From the NCBI GenBank assembly GCA_051655155.1, contig JBOFZL010000080.1, positions 1 to 30,739 on the forward strand: a DNA stretch of 30,739 nucleotides, in the 5' to 3' direction. Shown piece after piece: positions 7,355-16,633 of this stretch. The position numbers were made by a program, and so were the translations under genes. Within the stretch, counting starts at the first letter, position 1. Each line of letters opens with the position of its first letter. The notes under the pieces are model-generated. The model saw only the letters and a list, made by a program, of their open reading frames with translations. It was not told the origin of the DNA and searched no databases. Source of the stretch: JBOFZL01 sp051655155. Its GTDB lineage: Bacteria > Bacillota > Clostridia > Peptostreptococcales > Filifactoraceae.

Positions 7355-9529
7355 TTGTACAACTTAAATAAAGAGCAATCAGAAGCTGTAAGTCAAACGG
7401 ATGGGCCAGTACTTATACTGGCAGGTGCAGGATCAGGAAAAACCAGAGTTATAACTTATAGAATTGCAAAGTTAATAGATGATGGAGTGAGCCCATATCA
7501 TATTTTAGCCTTAACATTTACTAATAAAGCCTCGTTGGAGATGAAAGAAAGGCTTGAGCAGATTTTAGAAATGTCAGTACATGGACTTTGGATTGGAACA
7601 TTCCATTCAATGTGTTTAAGGATACTACGTTCGCATATTGAAAAAATAGGATATACAAATTCATTTGTAATATATGATAGTTATGATCAAAAAATATTAT
7701 TAAAAGATGTAATGGCAAGTTTGAATATAAGTGAAGATGAATTTAAACCAGCATATTTTTCTACTGCAATATCATCTGCCAAAGATTCGTTAGTAGGTTA
7801 TATGGATTATGAAAAAGAACGATCTAATGATATAAAGGGGAGAATAATTTCTAAAGTGTATGGTGAATACCAAAGAAGGTTAAAATTAAATAATGCGCTA
7901 GATTTTGATGATATTATTGTAAAAACTATAGAGCTGCTTGAGAAAAATCCTGATGTTAAAGATTTATATCAGGAAAAATTTAAATATGTAATGGTAGATG
8001 AATACCAAGATTCAAATCATGCCCAATATGTTTTAATAAAGCTTTTAACAGGAAAATATAAGAATATATGCGTAGTCGGTGATGATGATCAATCTATTTA
8101 TGCGTGGAGGGGTGCTGATATAAGAAATATTTTAGATTTTGAGAATGATTATCCTAAGGCAAAAATTATTAAACTCGAACAAAATTATCGCTCAACATCA
8201 AATATTCTGAAAGCTGCCAATTCTGTGATTGCTAATAACTCTGATAGAAAATCTAAAGTTTTATGGACAGATAACTTAGAAGGAGATAAAATAATTGTAA
8301 ATAAATCTTATTCTGATAAAGATGAAGCCTATTTTGTTGCAAATGAAATAAAACGATTGATAGAAGAAGGTTATAGTAACAATGATTTCGCCGTACTTTA
8401 TAGAACTAATGCACAATCACGTATAATTGAAGATGTACTTATAAAAAAGGGGATATCTTATAAAATTTTTGGTGGATTAAAGTTTTATGATCGCAAAGAG
8501 ATAAAAGATATATTAGCTTACTTACGTTTAATAGTTAATGTGGATGATAATATATCTTTTAAAAGGATAGTAAATGTACCTAAACGAAAAATTGGGCTAA
8601 AAACAATTGAAAAGATAGAAGAGATAGCGGATCCTTTAGCTAAAAGCTTATTTGAGACTTTAGGTGATTTGGGAGAGGTAAATATAGCCGATTCTATTAA
8701 AATTAAACTACTAGGATTTAGGAATCTGATTTTTGAACTTAAAGAAATATCAAAGACAATGAATGTTAAAGATTTTGTTTCAATATTAATAGACAAGGTA
8801 GGATATATAGAGTCATTAAACGAAGACGGTGGAGATGAAAATTTAAGCCGCATTGAGAATATAAAAGAGTTTGTGAATGTTTGTGCCGAATATGATATTA
8901 TTGCTGAAGAGCCAAGTGTAGAAGACTTTATTTCAAGTATATCTTTAACGTCAGATATTGATTCTATGAATAATGAGGATAACTATGTATCACTTATTAC
9001 ATTGCATAGTGCGAAAGGGTTGGAGTTTCCAATTGTATTTATTGTTGGAATGGAAGAAGGGTTATTTCCAAGTTCACGATCATATTTAGATTCTACTCAA
9101 GAGGAAGAGGAACGTAGATTATGTTATGTAGGAATAACCAGGGCAATGAAAAAGTTATATTTGTCTTTTGCAACAGAGAGAATGATATTTGGTAAAACTA
9201 CACGACAGATGCCATCTAGGTTTGTAGATGAAATTCCTAAGGAAGTTTTGAAGACAAACGTTAAGGAAGGGAAGATTGCTAAAACTATTTTGAAAGCGAA
9301 GTCTACATTTAATGGGATTAGAGAACAATCAGAACTTTTAAAGAAATCGCAAAAAGAAAAAAATATGAGTCAGGTTAGTTTAGAGGCTGGTATTAAAGTG
9401 AAACATAAACTTTTTGGTATGGGAACTATTATAATAAATGAAAACGGAATTTGTACTGTGGCTTTCGATGGGAAGGGTATTAAGAAAATTGATACTAGTA
9501 TAGTAAATTTACAGATAGTAGGTGATTAA
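7355..9529 (+). CDS. pcrA: ATP-dependent DNA helicase PcrA/UvrD type
   Basis: A 3'-to-5' superfamily 1 helicase for DNA repair and clearance of nucleoprotein blocks. At 724 residues it has all the motifs in order: Q motif 'LNKEQSEAV', Walker A 'AGAGSGKTRV' (about 22-31), motif Ia 'LALTFTNKA', motif II 'VDEYQDSN' (about 215), motif III 'GDDDQSIYAWRGAD', motif IV 'LEQNYRST', motif V 'ITLHSAKGLEFP' (about 550) and motif VI 'CYVGITRA' (about 590). The C-terminal tail 'GIKVKHKLFGMGTI' matches the PcrA/UvrD tail that binds RNA polymerase in studied members. The start is TTG at 7355, with GGAGGT 4 nt upstream and no suitable ATG. The next gene starts 2 nt after the stop, indicating a shared transcript. 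Confidence 0.95.
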   Translation: MYNLNKEQSEAVSQTDGPVLILAGAGSGKTRVITYRIAKLIDDGVSPYHILALTFTNKASLEMKERLEQILEMSVHGLWIGTFHSMCLRILRSHIEKIGYTNSFVIYDSYDQKILLKDVMASLNISEDEFKPAYFSTAISSAKDSLVGYMDYEKERSNDIKGRIISKVYGEYQRRLKLNNALDFDDIIVKTIELLEKNPDVKDLYQEKFKYVMVDEYQDSNHAQYVLIKLLTGKYKNICVVGDDDQSIYAWRGADIRNILDFENDYPKAKIIKLEQNYRSTSNILKAANSVIANNSDRKSKVLWTDNLEGDKIIVNKSYSDKDEAYFVANEIKRLIEEGYSNNDFAVLYRTNAQSRIIEDVLIKKGISYKIFGGLKFYDRKEIKDILAYLRLIVNVDDNISFKRIVNVPKRKIGLKTIEKIEEIADPLAKSLFETLGDLGEVNIADSIKIKLLGFRNLIFELKEISKTMNVKDFVSILIDKVGYIESLNEDGGDENLSRIENIKEFVNVCAEYDIIAEEPSVEDFISSISLTSDIDSMNNEDNYVSLITLHSAKGLEFPIVFIVGMEEGLFPSSRSYLDSTQEEEERRLCYVGITRAMKKLYLSFATERMIFGKTTRQMPSRFVDEIPKEVLKTNVKEGKIAKTILKAKSTFNGIREQSELLKKSQKEKNMSQVSLEAGIKVKHKLFGMGTIIINENGICTVAFDGKGIKKIDTSIVNLQIVGD

Positions 9530-9531
9530 TT

Positions 9532-10794
9532 ATGTTTGATACAGAAAAGTTTTTAGATTTTTTAACTAAAAGCAAAAATCAATATTTTGTTTCGTCTGAG
9601 ATTGAAAAAATTGCAGTAAAAAATGGTTTTAAAAAACTTATATTATCTGAAAAATGGAAGTTAGAAAAGTGTTGTAATTATTATGTTACTTTGGATGGGA
9701 GCATATTTTTATTTTCTGTTGGTGAAACCCCAACTAAATTTAATATTATAACTTCGCACACTGATTCTCCTTGTATGATGATAAAACCAAATCCTATTAT
9801 AATTGAAAATGGATATATTAAATTAAATGTAGATGTTTATGGTGGACCAATACTAAACACTTGGTTTGATAGGCCATTAGGAATAGCAGGAAAAGTTAGC
9901 ATCATAAATAACGAAGGTAATGTTTCATATAAATTGTTTGATATGGAAAAAGTTGCAATTATTCCTAATTTAGCTGTACACCAAAATAGAGAAGTGAATA
10001 ATGGAGTGACCATAGGTAGACAAAAAGATATACTACCTATTTTAGGTTTTGCTAATGAAAATACAGACAAAAATTATTTGGATAAATTAATAGCAAATAA
10101 GCTTGATATTGATTATAATAATATTCTTGATTATACTTTATACACTTATGTAGATGATTCTGCTAAATTGATAGGTTCAGATAATCAAATAATATCATCG
10201 CCTAGATTAGATGATTTAGCAATGGTATATTCTTCTGTATCTGGATTGATTGAAGCTAAAGTTGATAAATCTATAAATATAGTGGCTGCTTTTGATAATG
10301 AAGAGGTTGGTAGTAACACTATATATGGTGCTGATTCTAATATATTTAACAAAATATTAGAAAGAATAGGGATGGGTTTAAATATTATTGGAGAAGATTT
10401 TGATATAATGATTGGAAATTCATCCATGATTTCTGCTGATATGGCTCATGCAATACATCCAAATTTCCCTGAAAAGTCAGATTTAACAAATAAATTGTTT
10501 ATTAATAAAGGCATTGCTATCAAACGTTCGATAGGGAAATATGCAAGCTTTATTGAAAGTTCATCAAACTTCATTAAACTATGCAAGGATAATCAAGTTG
10601 AATTTCAATATTTTGTAAACCGTAATGACATTCCTAGTGGTAGCACAGTTGGGCCAGTGATATCTACTTTAACTTGTATACCGACTGTTGATGTAGGAGC
10701 TCCTATGTTGGCTATGCACTCTTCTGTTGAATTAATGGGTATACAAGATTATAAAAATTTGTGTAAAATATTTATGGAATATTTTAAGTCATAA
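9532..10794 (+). CDS. M18-family aminopeptidase
   Basis: A zinc metallopeptidase that removes N-terminal residues, most often acidic ones in this family, from peptides in the cytoplasm. The 420-residue protein shows the M18 metal-site segments in order: 'TSHTDSPCM' near 76, 'SPRLDDLAM' near 227, 'FDNEEVGS' near 255, 'SADMAHAIHPNFPEKS' near 302, and the late 'AMHSSVEL' near 396. 'GSTVGPV' is also family-typical. Its ribosome-binding site AGGTGA lies within the end of the pcrA gene, 2 nt before which the genes are joined, so they are translated from one message. Length and motifs look intact. Its exact specificity is not readable, and I see no functional link to the helicase beyond the shared transcript. 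Confidence 0.92.
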   Translation: MFDTEKFLDFLTKSKNQYFVSSEIEKIAVKNGFKKLILSEKWKLEKCCNYYVTLDGSIFLFSVGETPTKFNIITSHTDSPCMMIKPNPIIIENGYIKLNVDVYGGPILNTWFDRPLGIAGKVSIINNEGNVSYKLFDMEKVAIIPNLAVHQNREVNNGVTIGRQKDILPILGFANENTDKNYLDKLIANKLDIDYNNILDYTLYTYVDDSAKLIGSDNQIISSPRLDDLAMVYSSVSGLIEAKVDKSINIVAAFDNEEVGSNTIYGADSNIFNKILERIGMGLNIIGEDFDIMIGNSSMISADMAHAIHPNFPEKSDLTNKLFINKGIAIKRSIGKYASFIESSSNFIKLCKDNQVEFQYFVNRNDIPSGSTVGPVISTLTCIPTVDVGAPMLAMHSSVELMGIQDYKNLCKIFMEYFKS

Positions 10795-10838
10795 TTAAAT
10801 AACATTATGGAATGAAAATATATTGAACAAATTAACTC

Positions 10839-10867
10839 TTGAAATTTTATTTTAGTTATGCTAGAAT
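10839..10867 (+). promoter_or_regulatory. Promoter of the Phe T-box operon
   Basis: TTGAAA (10839-10844) and TAGAAT (10862-10867) are 17 nt apart, with TG one base before the -10 (TGC-TAGAAT, an extended -10). Predicted transcription start is near 10874, just upstream of T-box Stem I. Confidence 0.75.
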
Positions 10868-10873
10868 AAGAAA

Positions 10874-11103
10874 TATTTATATTAAGCTATGATAGAGAAA
10901 AGTAAAATTAGATTACTAATTATAGAGAGAAGGGATTGCTGAAAACCTTTATTAGTACTAGTCTTGAAGTTCACTCTTGAGCTATGAATTGAAAAAAGTA
11001 GATTCTTCGCAAGAAAAAGCGTTAAAATATCGACGAGTTTATTTCCTTTTGGAATAGGGTGGTACCGTATTTAATTATACCCCTGTTCAAAAGGATTTTT
11101 TTT
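10874..11103 (+). promoter_or_regulatory. T-box riboswitch leader (phenylalanine)
   Basis: The leader has an AGAGAGAAGG block and GATTGCTG in the Stem I tip region (10924-10941). A specifier TTC (Phe) sits at 10970-10972 within GAAGTTCA, and the T-box AGGGTGGTACCG is at 11056-11067. The 3' end is an intrinsic terminator whose 5' arm and loop contain the T-box itself, so binding of uncharged tRNA-Phe would refold it. A one-base earlier register would read GTT (Val), but the downstream pheS and pheT genes support Phe. It occupies most of the gap from 10795 to 11127. Confidence 0.93.
11045..11103 (+). terminator. Intrinsic terminator of the Phe T-box
   Basis: CCTTTTG pairs with CAAAAGG, and the inner AATAGGG pairs with CCCTGTT after a bulged G, enclosing the T-box bases in the loop. 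A run of eight T follows (11096-11103). Confidence 0.85.
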
Positions 11104-11127
11104 GTTTAATATTTAGGAGGAAATATT

Positions 11128-11313
11128 ATGCCAATAGTACAGGTGGAGATGCTAAAAGGAAGAACCTTAGAGCAAAAGAGAGAGATGGTAAAAAAAGTAA
11201 CTACTGCAATTAGCGAATCAATCAATTGTCCTGAGGATGCGGTTAGTATAGTAATTAGAGAGATGGAAAAAAATAACTATGCACGTGCAGGTAAATTAAC
11301 GTGTGATAATTAG
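11128..11313 (+). CDS. 4-oxalocrotonate tautomerase-family small protein
   Basis: A 61-residue single-domain member of the tautomerase superfamily, in which Pro1 (exposed when Met is removed) acts as the catalytic base. 'MPIVQVEMLKGRTLEQK' gives Pro1 and Arg11 in the family positions, and 'EMEKNNYARAGK' carries the C-terminal motif. Counting from Pro1, the classical Arg39 is Ser and Phe50 is Tyr, as in the more general YwhB-like members, so a true 4-oxalocrotonate substrate is unlikely. A strong AGGAGG precedes the ATG. It is the first gene after the Phe T-box and lies 15 nt ahead of pheS, so it should be induced by low charged tRNA-Phe. Its substrate is unknown; a phenylpyruvate-like keto/enol compound is an inference from context only. 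Confidence 0.88.
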   Translation: MPIVQVEMLKGRTLEQKREMVKKVTTAISESINCPEDAVSIVIREMEKNNYARAGKLTCDN

Positions 11314-11328
11314 TTTAGGAGAGAGAAA

Positions 11329-12348
11329 ATGAGAGAAAGATTAGAAGGTATAAAGTTAAGTGCATTAGAGGAGCTTAGGCAAGCTACTAGTATGGACGTA
11401 GTTGAAGATTTACGTGTTAAGTTTTTAGGTAAGAAATCTGAGTTGCAATCTTTGTTAAAAGAGATGGGAAAACTTACTGCTGAGGAACGTCCTATTATGG
11501 GTAAGGTTGTAAATGAGGTAAGAGATGATATTGAAAATATAATTAAGGAGATGAAGGATAAATTCAAAGCAGAAATTTTGAAAGAAAAATTAAAGTCAGA
11601 GATTATTGATGTTACGATGCCTGTTAAGATGAGTTTTGTAGGTAAACAGCATCCTATTACCATTGTCACTACAGAAATTGAAAAAATATTTATGTCAATG
11701 GGATTTTCAGTAAAAGAAGGACCAGAAGTTGATACTGTAGAAAATAATTTTGATAGATTAAATTCACCTAAAAATCACCCATCAAGAGAAATGTCAGATA
11801 CTTTTTATTTTAGTGAAAACCTGTTATTAAGGACTCATACTTCGCCTGTTCAGGTAAGAACTATGATGTCAGAGGCTCTACCTATCAGGATGATTTCACC
11901 AGGTAGATGCTTTAGATACGATACTCCTGATGCCACTCACTCTCCAATGTTTCATCAGGTAGAAGGTTTGGTTGTAGGTGAAGGAATTAATTTTGCAAAT
12001 TTAAAGGCCACTCTTGAAGAGTTTGCTATTAGATTTTTTGGAAAAGATACTAAGACTAAGTTTAGGCCACATAACTTTCCTTTTACAGAGCCGAGTGCTG
12101 AGGTAGATGTTACTTGTTTTAAATGTGATGGGAAAGGCTGCGCTATGTGCAAAGGTGAAGGATTTATCGAAATTCTTGGTGCTGGAATGGTCCATCCAAA
12201 TGTATTAGAAAACTGTGGTATAGATTCTACTAAATATAGTGGATTTGCGTTTGGTATGGGAGTGGAACGTATAGCAATGCTTAAATATGAGATAGATGAT
12301 ATTCGTCTAATGTATGAAAATGACATGAGATTTTTATCACAATTTTAG
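11329..12348 (+). CDS. pheS: Phenylalanyl-tRNA synthetase alpha subunit
   Basis: Catalytic subunit of the alpha2-beta2 enzyme that charges tRNA-Phe. The 339-residue protein has an N-terminal coiled coil (roughly 1-85), then the class II core: motif 2 with 'PGRCFRYDTPDATHSPMFHQ' near 190-210, the cysteine-rich insert 'CFKCDGKGCAMCKGEG' near 263, and motif 3 'GFAFGMGVERIAMLKYEI' near 305. The Ala in 'GFAFG' is the residue that widens the pocket for para-chloro-Phe in engineered enzymes of other bacteria; the context here is natural and not unusual in itself. ATG 11329 is preceded by TTTAGGAGAG. It is followed after 16 nt by pheT and lies under the Phe T-box. Confidence 0.98.
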   Translation: MRERLEGIKLSALEELRQATSMDVVEDLRVKFLGKKSELQSLLKEMGKLTAEERPIMGKVVNEVRDDIENIIKEMKDKFKAEILKEKLKSEIIDVTMPVKMSFVGKQHPITIVTTEIEKIFMSMGFSVKEGPEVDTVENNFDRLNSPKNHPSREMSDTFYFSENLLLRTHTSPVQVRTMMSEALPIRMISPGRCFRYDTPDATHSPMFHQVEGLVVGEGINFANLKATLEEFAIRFFGKDTKTKFRPHNFPFTEPSAEVDVTCFKCDGKGCAMCKGEGFIEILGAGMVHPNVLENCGIDSTKYSGFAFGMGVERIAMLKYEIDDIRLMYENDMRFLSQF

Positions 12349-12364
12349 AAAGGTGGAATAAATA

Positions 12365-14740
12365 ATGAGAGTACCATTAAAATGGCTTAGGGATTATGTT
12401 GATATAGATGTAAGCGCCTCTGAATTTGCAGATATGATGACTTTAACTGGAACAAAAGCAGAGACTGTTGAGGAGCTAGGTAAAGAAATTAATAATGTAG
12501 TTGTTGGACGTATAGAAAGAATCGATAAACATCCAGATGCTGATAAGTTGGTTGTTTGTCTAGTAAATGTAGGAATAGAAAAAATTCAAATTGTCACAGG
12601 TGCTACAAATATCGCAGAGGGAGATTTAATTCCAGTAGCATTAGATGAATCAACTCTCCCAGGGGGAATTAAAATTAAGAAGGGTAAATTAAGAGGAGTG
12701 GATTCTTGCGGAATGTTATGTTCGCATCAAGAATTAGGTATTGATGAGAAAATGATACCTGAAAATATGCGTAATGGAATATATATCTTAGATGGAGATT
12801 ATGAGTTAGGGAAGGATATAAAAGAAGTATTATCTATTAATGATGCTATAATAGAATTTGAAATCACTGCAAATAGACCTGATTGTTTGTCAATGATGGG
12901 AGTTGCTTATGAAGCAGGTGCTACTCTCGGTCAAAAAATAAAGTTTAGAGACTCTGTATTAGAAGAATCTGATATAGATATTAAACATAAGGCTGAAGTT
13001 CTTGATAAAGATCTGTGTTTTAGGTATATGCTTCGTGAAGTTGTTGATGTAAAAGTAGGAGAATCTCCTTATTATATTAAGCAAAGATTGATAGAGGCTG
13101 GACTAAGACCGATAAATAATATAGTGGATATTACTAATTATGTTATGTTAGAATATGGACAGCCACTACACGCTTTTGATAAATTAGATTTAGAAACTGA
13201 TAATATTGTTGTAAGGAGAGCTATAGAAGGCGAAAAATTTATTACATTAGATGAACAAGAGAGAGTTCTTGATAAGTCAATGTTAATGATAACAGATGGT
13301 AAAAAATCTGTATGTATAGCAGGAATTATGGGTGGACTTAACTCGGGAGTTAAAAGTTCTACAAATAATATTATTTTGGAAAGTGCAACATTTAGTCCAG
13401 AAAGTATACGAAGTACTTCCAGAAAATTAGGATTGAGGACGGATTCATCATCAAGATTTGAAAAAGGGATTGATCTAAAGAGGGCAGAACAAGCTTTAGA
13501 AAAAGCTTGTGAAATGATAGAATCATTAGGAATTGGTAAAATATTAAAAGGAAAGATTGATATAAGGGAAACTGAAATTTTAAATAAAAATTTTAATGTT
13601 TATGGTGATAGGGTTAGGTTACTAATAGGAGAAGATATTTCTAATGATAGAATAATAGAAATACTAGAATCTTTAGAATTCAAGGTTGATTCTGACGGAG
13701 ATAAATTAAATATAACTGTTCCTTCTTTTAGGTTAGATATTTCAATGACAGATGACATTGTTGAAGAGGTTGCAAGAATATATGGATATAATAATATTAT
13801 TTCAAAAGCTATTAATTCACAAGTTATACCAGGTCTTAAGTCATCTAAAAGGAGATTCGAAGATAAGGTTAAGTATGCAGCTATGTCTAATGGACTTACT
13901 GAAATTACAACTTATTCTTTTGTAAGCCCAAGTGGAGTTGAAAAATCACGTCTTAATCTAGATTACTATGGTAATTTTTTAAAACTTCTAAATCCTCTTG
14001 GAGAAGAAACGTCTGTTATGAGAACATCATTAATACCTAATATGCTTGATGTTGTGTTAACCAATGTTTCAAGAAAAAATGAAGAGTTTTATGCTTTTGA
14101 ATTAGGAAATACATTCTTTAATGGAAACGCTGATTTTCCAGAAGAGATTAGTGGATTTGTTGCTGCAAGTTATGGTAAAAATGAAGATTTCTTCAGTTTA
14201 AAAGCCAGAGTAGAAGGCGTTTTAAATAAGTTAGGAGTTAAAAATGCTTTTTATAAGCCTTGCAAAGACAATGATACATTTCATCCAGGGAAAACTGCTA
14301 AAATTATTGTTAGAGGCAATTTAGAGCTAGGTATCATTGGAGAGCTTCATCCTATAGTTTTAGAAAATTATAATATAAAGAAGAAGGTTTATTTGTGTGA
14401 GATTAATTTACCACTTTTAATGGAAGTTTCCAATGATAATATTAAATATAAGCAAGTTCCCAAATACCCAGCGATAACAAGAGATATTGCACTTTTAGTT
14501 GGTGAAAATCAATATATAGGCGAAATAGAGGATATAATAAGGAAAAAAGGAGAAAAACTTATAGAATCTATAGAATTATTTGATGTATATAAGGGGAATC
14601 AAATTGATGAAGATAAAAAATCTGTTGCTTATTCTATTAAATATAGATCAGCGGATAGAAGTTTAACCGATGAAGAGGTAAATGAGATCCAAAAACAAAT
14701 AATTTCTGAATTTGAAAAAATTGGAATAAAGCAAAGATAA
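12365..14740 (+). CDS. pheT: Phenylalanyl-tRNA synthetase beta subunit
   Basis: Binds and positions tRNA-Phe and edits mischarged Tyr-tRNA-Phe. At 791 residues it has the usual long bacterial layout: an N-terminal segment, a tRNA-binding OB domain ('HPDADKLVVC' near 57, 'GVDSCGMLCSHQELG' near 115), the B3/4 editing domain ('RPINNIVDITNYVMLEYGQP' near 256), 'DSSSRFEKGID' near 360, a B5 domain around 395-470, a synthetase-like domain, and a C-terminal FDX-ACB anticodon-binding domain ('PKYPAITRDIALLV' near 700). The AAAGGTGG site precedes ATG 12365. It is the last gene of the T-box operon and is followed by a strong hairpin. Confidence 0.98.
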   Translation: MRVPLKWLRDYVDIDVSASEFADMMTLTGTKAETVEELGKEINNVVVGRIERIDKHPDADKLVVCLVNVGIEKIQIVTGATNIAEGDLIPVALDESTLPGGIKIKKGKLRGVDSCGMLCSHQELGIDEKMIPENMRNGIYILDGDYELGKDIKEVLSINDAIIEFEITANRPDCLSMMGVAYEAGATLGQKIKFRDSVLEESDIDIKHKAEVLDKDLCFRYMLREVVDVKVGESPYYIKQRLIEAGLRPINNIVDITNYVMLEYGQPLHAFDKLDLETDNIVVRRAIEGEKFITLDEQERVLDKSMLMITDGKKSVCIAGIMGGLNSGVKSSTNNIILESATFSPESIRSTSRKLGLRTDSSSRFEKGIDLKRAEQALEKACEMIESLGIGKILKGKIDIRETEILNKNFNVYGDRVRLLIGEDISNDRIIEILESLEFKVDSDGDKLNITVPSFRLDISMTDDIVEEVARIYGYNNIISKAINSQVIPGLKSSKRRFEDKVKYAAMSNGLTEITTYSFVSPSGVEKSRLNLDYYGNFLKLLNPLGEETSVMRTSLIPNMLDVVLTNVSRKNEEFYAFELGNTFFNGNADFPEEISGFVAASYGKNEDFFSLKARVEGVLNKLGVKNAFYKPCKDNDTFHPGKTAKIIVRGNLELGIIGELHPIVLENYNIKKKVYLCEINLPLLMEVSNDNIKYKQVPKYPAITRDIALLVGENQYIGEIEDIIRKKGEKLIESIELFDVYKGNQIDEDKKSVAYSIKYRSADRSLTDEEVNEIQKQIISEFEKIGIKQR

Positions 14741-14749
14741 TTTTAACAT

Positions 14750-14787
14750 AATCTCATAAGAATGAATAAGTTCATTTTTATGAGATT
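14750..14787 (+). terminator. Terminator of the pheST operon
   Basis: A 17-bp stem (one G-T pair) with a TAAG loop lies 10 nt after the pheT stop. The 3' flank is ATTAATTATG rather than a clean T run, so termination may be incomplete. The arms are AT-rich enough to act in either direction. Confidence 0.75.
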
Positions 14788-14840
14788 ATTAATTATGTAG
14801 AATACAAGTATATTTAAGTGATATATGGTAATATATATTA

Positions 14841-14846
14841 TATAAT
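14841..14846 (+). promoter_or_regulatory. Possible promoter of the ABC exporter unit
   Basis: A perfect TATAAT lies 40 nt before the predicted start, inside a very AT-rich stretch. No convincing -35 is seen at 17 nt (GTGATA). Confidence 0.35.
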
Positions 14847-14885
14847 GTATTTTAATAATTTTTTATTATGAAAGGAAATGATATC

Positions 14886-16625
14886 TTGCTTAAACGTTTT
14901 AAATCTTATTACAAATCACATAAAAAACTTTTTATTTTAGATTTTAGTTCGGCATTTATAAGCTCGGGATTGGAGTTAATGTTTCCATATTTTGTAAATA
15001 TACTCATAGATGATATAATACCTAATGGCAAAATAGAGAAATTCTGTGTGGTTATATTTATTCTTTTTATTGGATATGTACTCATAATGATTTTAACTTA
15101 TATAATCGATTATTATGGACATGTCATGGGAGTTAGAATGGAGTATGATATGAGGAATGATCTTTTCACTCACATTCAGAAACTTTCTTTTACTTATTTT
15201 GATAACACTAAAAAAGGTCATATTATGTCAAAAATGATTAATGATTTAAATGATATATCTGAATTTGCTCATCATGGTCCAGAAGATTTTTTTGTAGCAA
15301 TGGTTACAATTTTAGGTTCTTTTGGAATAATGTTTACAATGAATGTAAAACTTGCCGTTGCTACTTTTTCTTTTATTCCAATTATGATTATATTTATAAT
15401 AAACAAAAATAAGAAGATGAAATCTGTTTTTAGGGAAATGAGGCTTAAAATTGCTGATGTTAATGCACAAATAGAAGATTCTATAGGAGGAATAAGAGCA
15501 GTTAAAGCTTTTTCAAATGAAGATTATGAAAAAGAAAAATTTGAGAAAGGAAATGCTAGCTTTAAGTATAGTCGAGAAAGTGCGTTTAGGATAATGGGAA
15601 CTTTTTATTCAGGAATAGAATTCATAAGCAATATGCTTTATTTGTTTATTATCGCATTTGGTAGTTTTTTAGTTTTTAATAATCAAGCACAGGTAGGAGA
15701 AATTATAGCATTTATACTATATGTTAATATATTCATTAAACCGATTAGAAAAATAACTATTTTAATTGAAAACTTTCAAAAAGCTATGACAGGTTTTGAA
15801 CGATTTTGTGAAACTATTGATATTCAACCAGATATTATTGATAGTACAGATTCAAAAGATGTTAATAATATTAAAGGTAATATTGAGTTTAGAAATATTA
15901 AATTTTCATACGATGAAAATAATATAATAATAAAAAATCTTTCATTAAAGATAAATTCAGGTGAAAAAATTGCGTTAATAGGACCTTCTGGAGCAGGTAA
16001 AACCACTTTATTAAGCTTGATACCTAGATTTTATGAAGTAGATGAAGGTGATATTTTTATAGATGAAATAAATATTAAAGATATAAAACTTAAAAGTTTA
16101 AGAAGTCATATTGGAATTGTTCAACAAGAAGTAGTAATGTTTTCTGGAACTATTAGAGAAAATATTGCTTACGGTAAATTGGATGCTACTGATGAAGAAA
16201 TTGTTGAAGCTGCAAAGAAGGCTAATGCTCATGAATTTATTATAAATATGGAGAAAGGATATTATTCATATATAGGAGAAAAAGGTATTAAACTTTCTGG
16301 AGGTCAAAAGCAGAGAATATCAATAGCAAGAATTTTTTTGAAAAATCCTTCTATTTTAATTTTAGATGAGGCAACTTCTGCGCTCGATAATGAATCAGAA
16401 CGGCTTATTCAAAAATCACTGGATGAGCTATCTGTTAATAGAACTACACTTGTAATAGCTCATAGACTAAGTACAATAATAAGTTCTGATAAGATATTTG
16501 TAATGGATAAAAATGGCATTGTAGAAAGTGGTACACATAAATTTTTATTAAATGAAAATGGATTATATGCAAAACTATATAACTTACAGTTCAATGATGA
16601 AGATTATTTTGCAAATCCTAGTTAG
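14886..16625 (+). CDS. ABC transporter, fused permease/ATPase exporter type
   Basis: A half-transporter expected to dimerise in the membrane and export an unknown substrate. The N-terminal half has the type IV exporter membrane domain (hydrophobic runs around residues 15-40, 50-80, 125-170 and 235-280) with 'RMEYDMRNDLFTHIQKLSF'. The ATPase half has Walker A 'GPSGAGKTT' near 365, a Q-loop 'GIVQQEV', the signature 'LSGGQKQR' near 469, Walker B 'ILILDEATS' near 492 and the H-loop 'IAHRLST' near 525, all intact. I choose TTG 14886: AAAGGA lies 9 nt upstream, and the family N-terminus 'LKRFKSYYKSHKKLF' begins there. An ATG at 14868 has no ribosome-binding site. rmuC follows after 8 nt. A lipid or peptide cargo is possible but not shown. 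Confidence 0.9.
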   Translation: MLKRFKSYYKSHKKLFILDFSSAFISSGLELMFPYFVNILIDDIIPNGKIEKFCVVIFILFIGYVLIMILTYIIDYYGHVMGVRMEYDMRNDLFTHIQKLSFTYFDNTKKGHIMSKMINDLNDISEFAHHGPEDFFVAMVTILGSFGIMFTMNVKLAVATFSFIPIMIIFIINKNKKMKSVFREMRLKIADVNAQIEDSIGGIRAVKAFSNEDYEKEKFEKGNASFKYSRESAFRIMGTFYSGIEFISNMLYLFIIAFGSFLVFNNQAQVGEIIAFILYVNIFIKPIRKITILIENFQKAMTGFERFCETIDIQPDIIDSTDSKDVNNIKGNIEFRNIKFSYDENNIIIKNLSLKINSGEKIALIGPSGAGKTTLLSLIPRFYEVDEGDIFIDEINIKDIKLKSLRSHIGIVQQEVVMFSGTIRENIAYGKLDATDEEIVEAAKKANAHEFIINMEKGYYSYIGEKGIKLSGGQKQRISIARIFLKNPSILILDEATSALDNESERLIQKSLDELSVNRTTLVIAHRLSTIISSDKIFVMDKNGIVESGTHKFLLNENGLYAKLYNLQFNDEDYFANPS

Positions 16626-16633
16626 GAGATTAT

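Noticed and set aside
9290..9306. cre-like sequence TGAAAGCGAAGTCTACA (CcpA site)
   Set aside because: It lies inside the pcrA coding region, is imperfect in the second half, and has no promoter nearby.
11310..12326. Several minus-strand ORFs opposite pheS
   Set aside because: They are shadows of the well-supported pheS frame, with serine/leucine-rich, family-less translations.
14868..14885. ATG start for the ABC exporter
   Set aside because: The sequence before it is T-rich without a Shine-Dalgarno match, while AAAGGA is correctly placed for TTG 14886.
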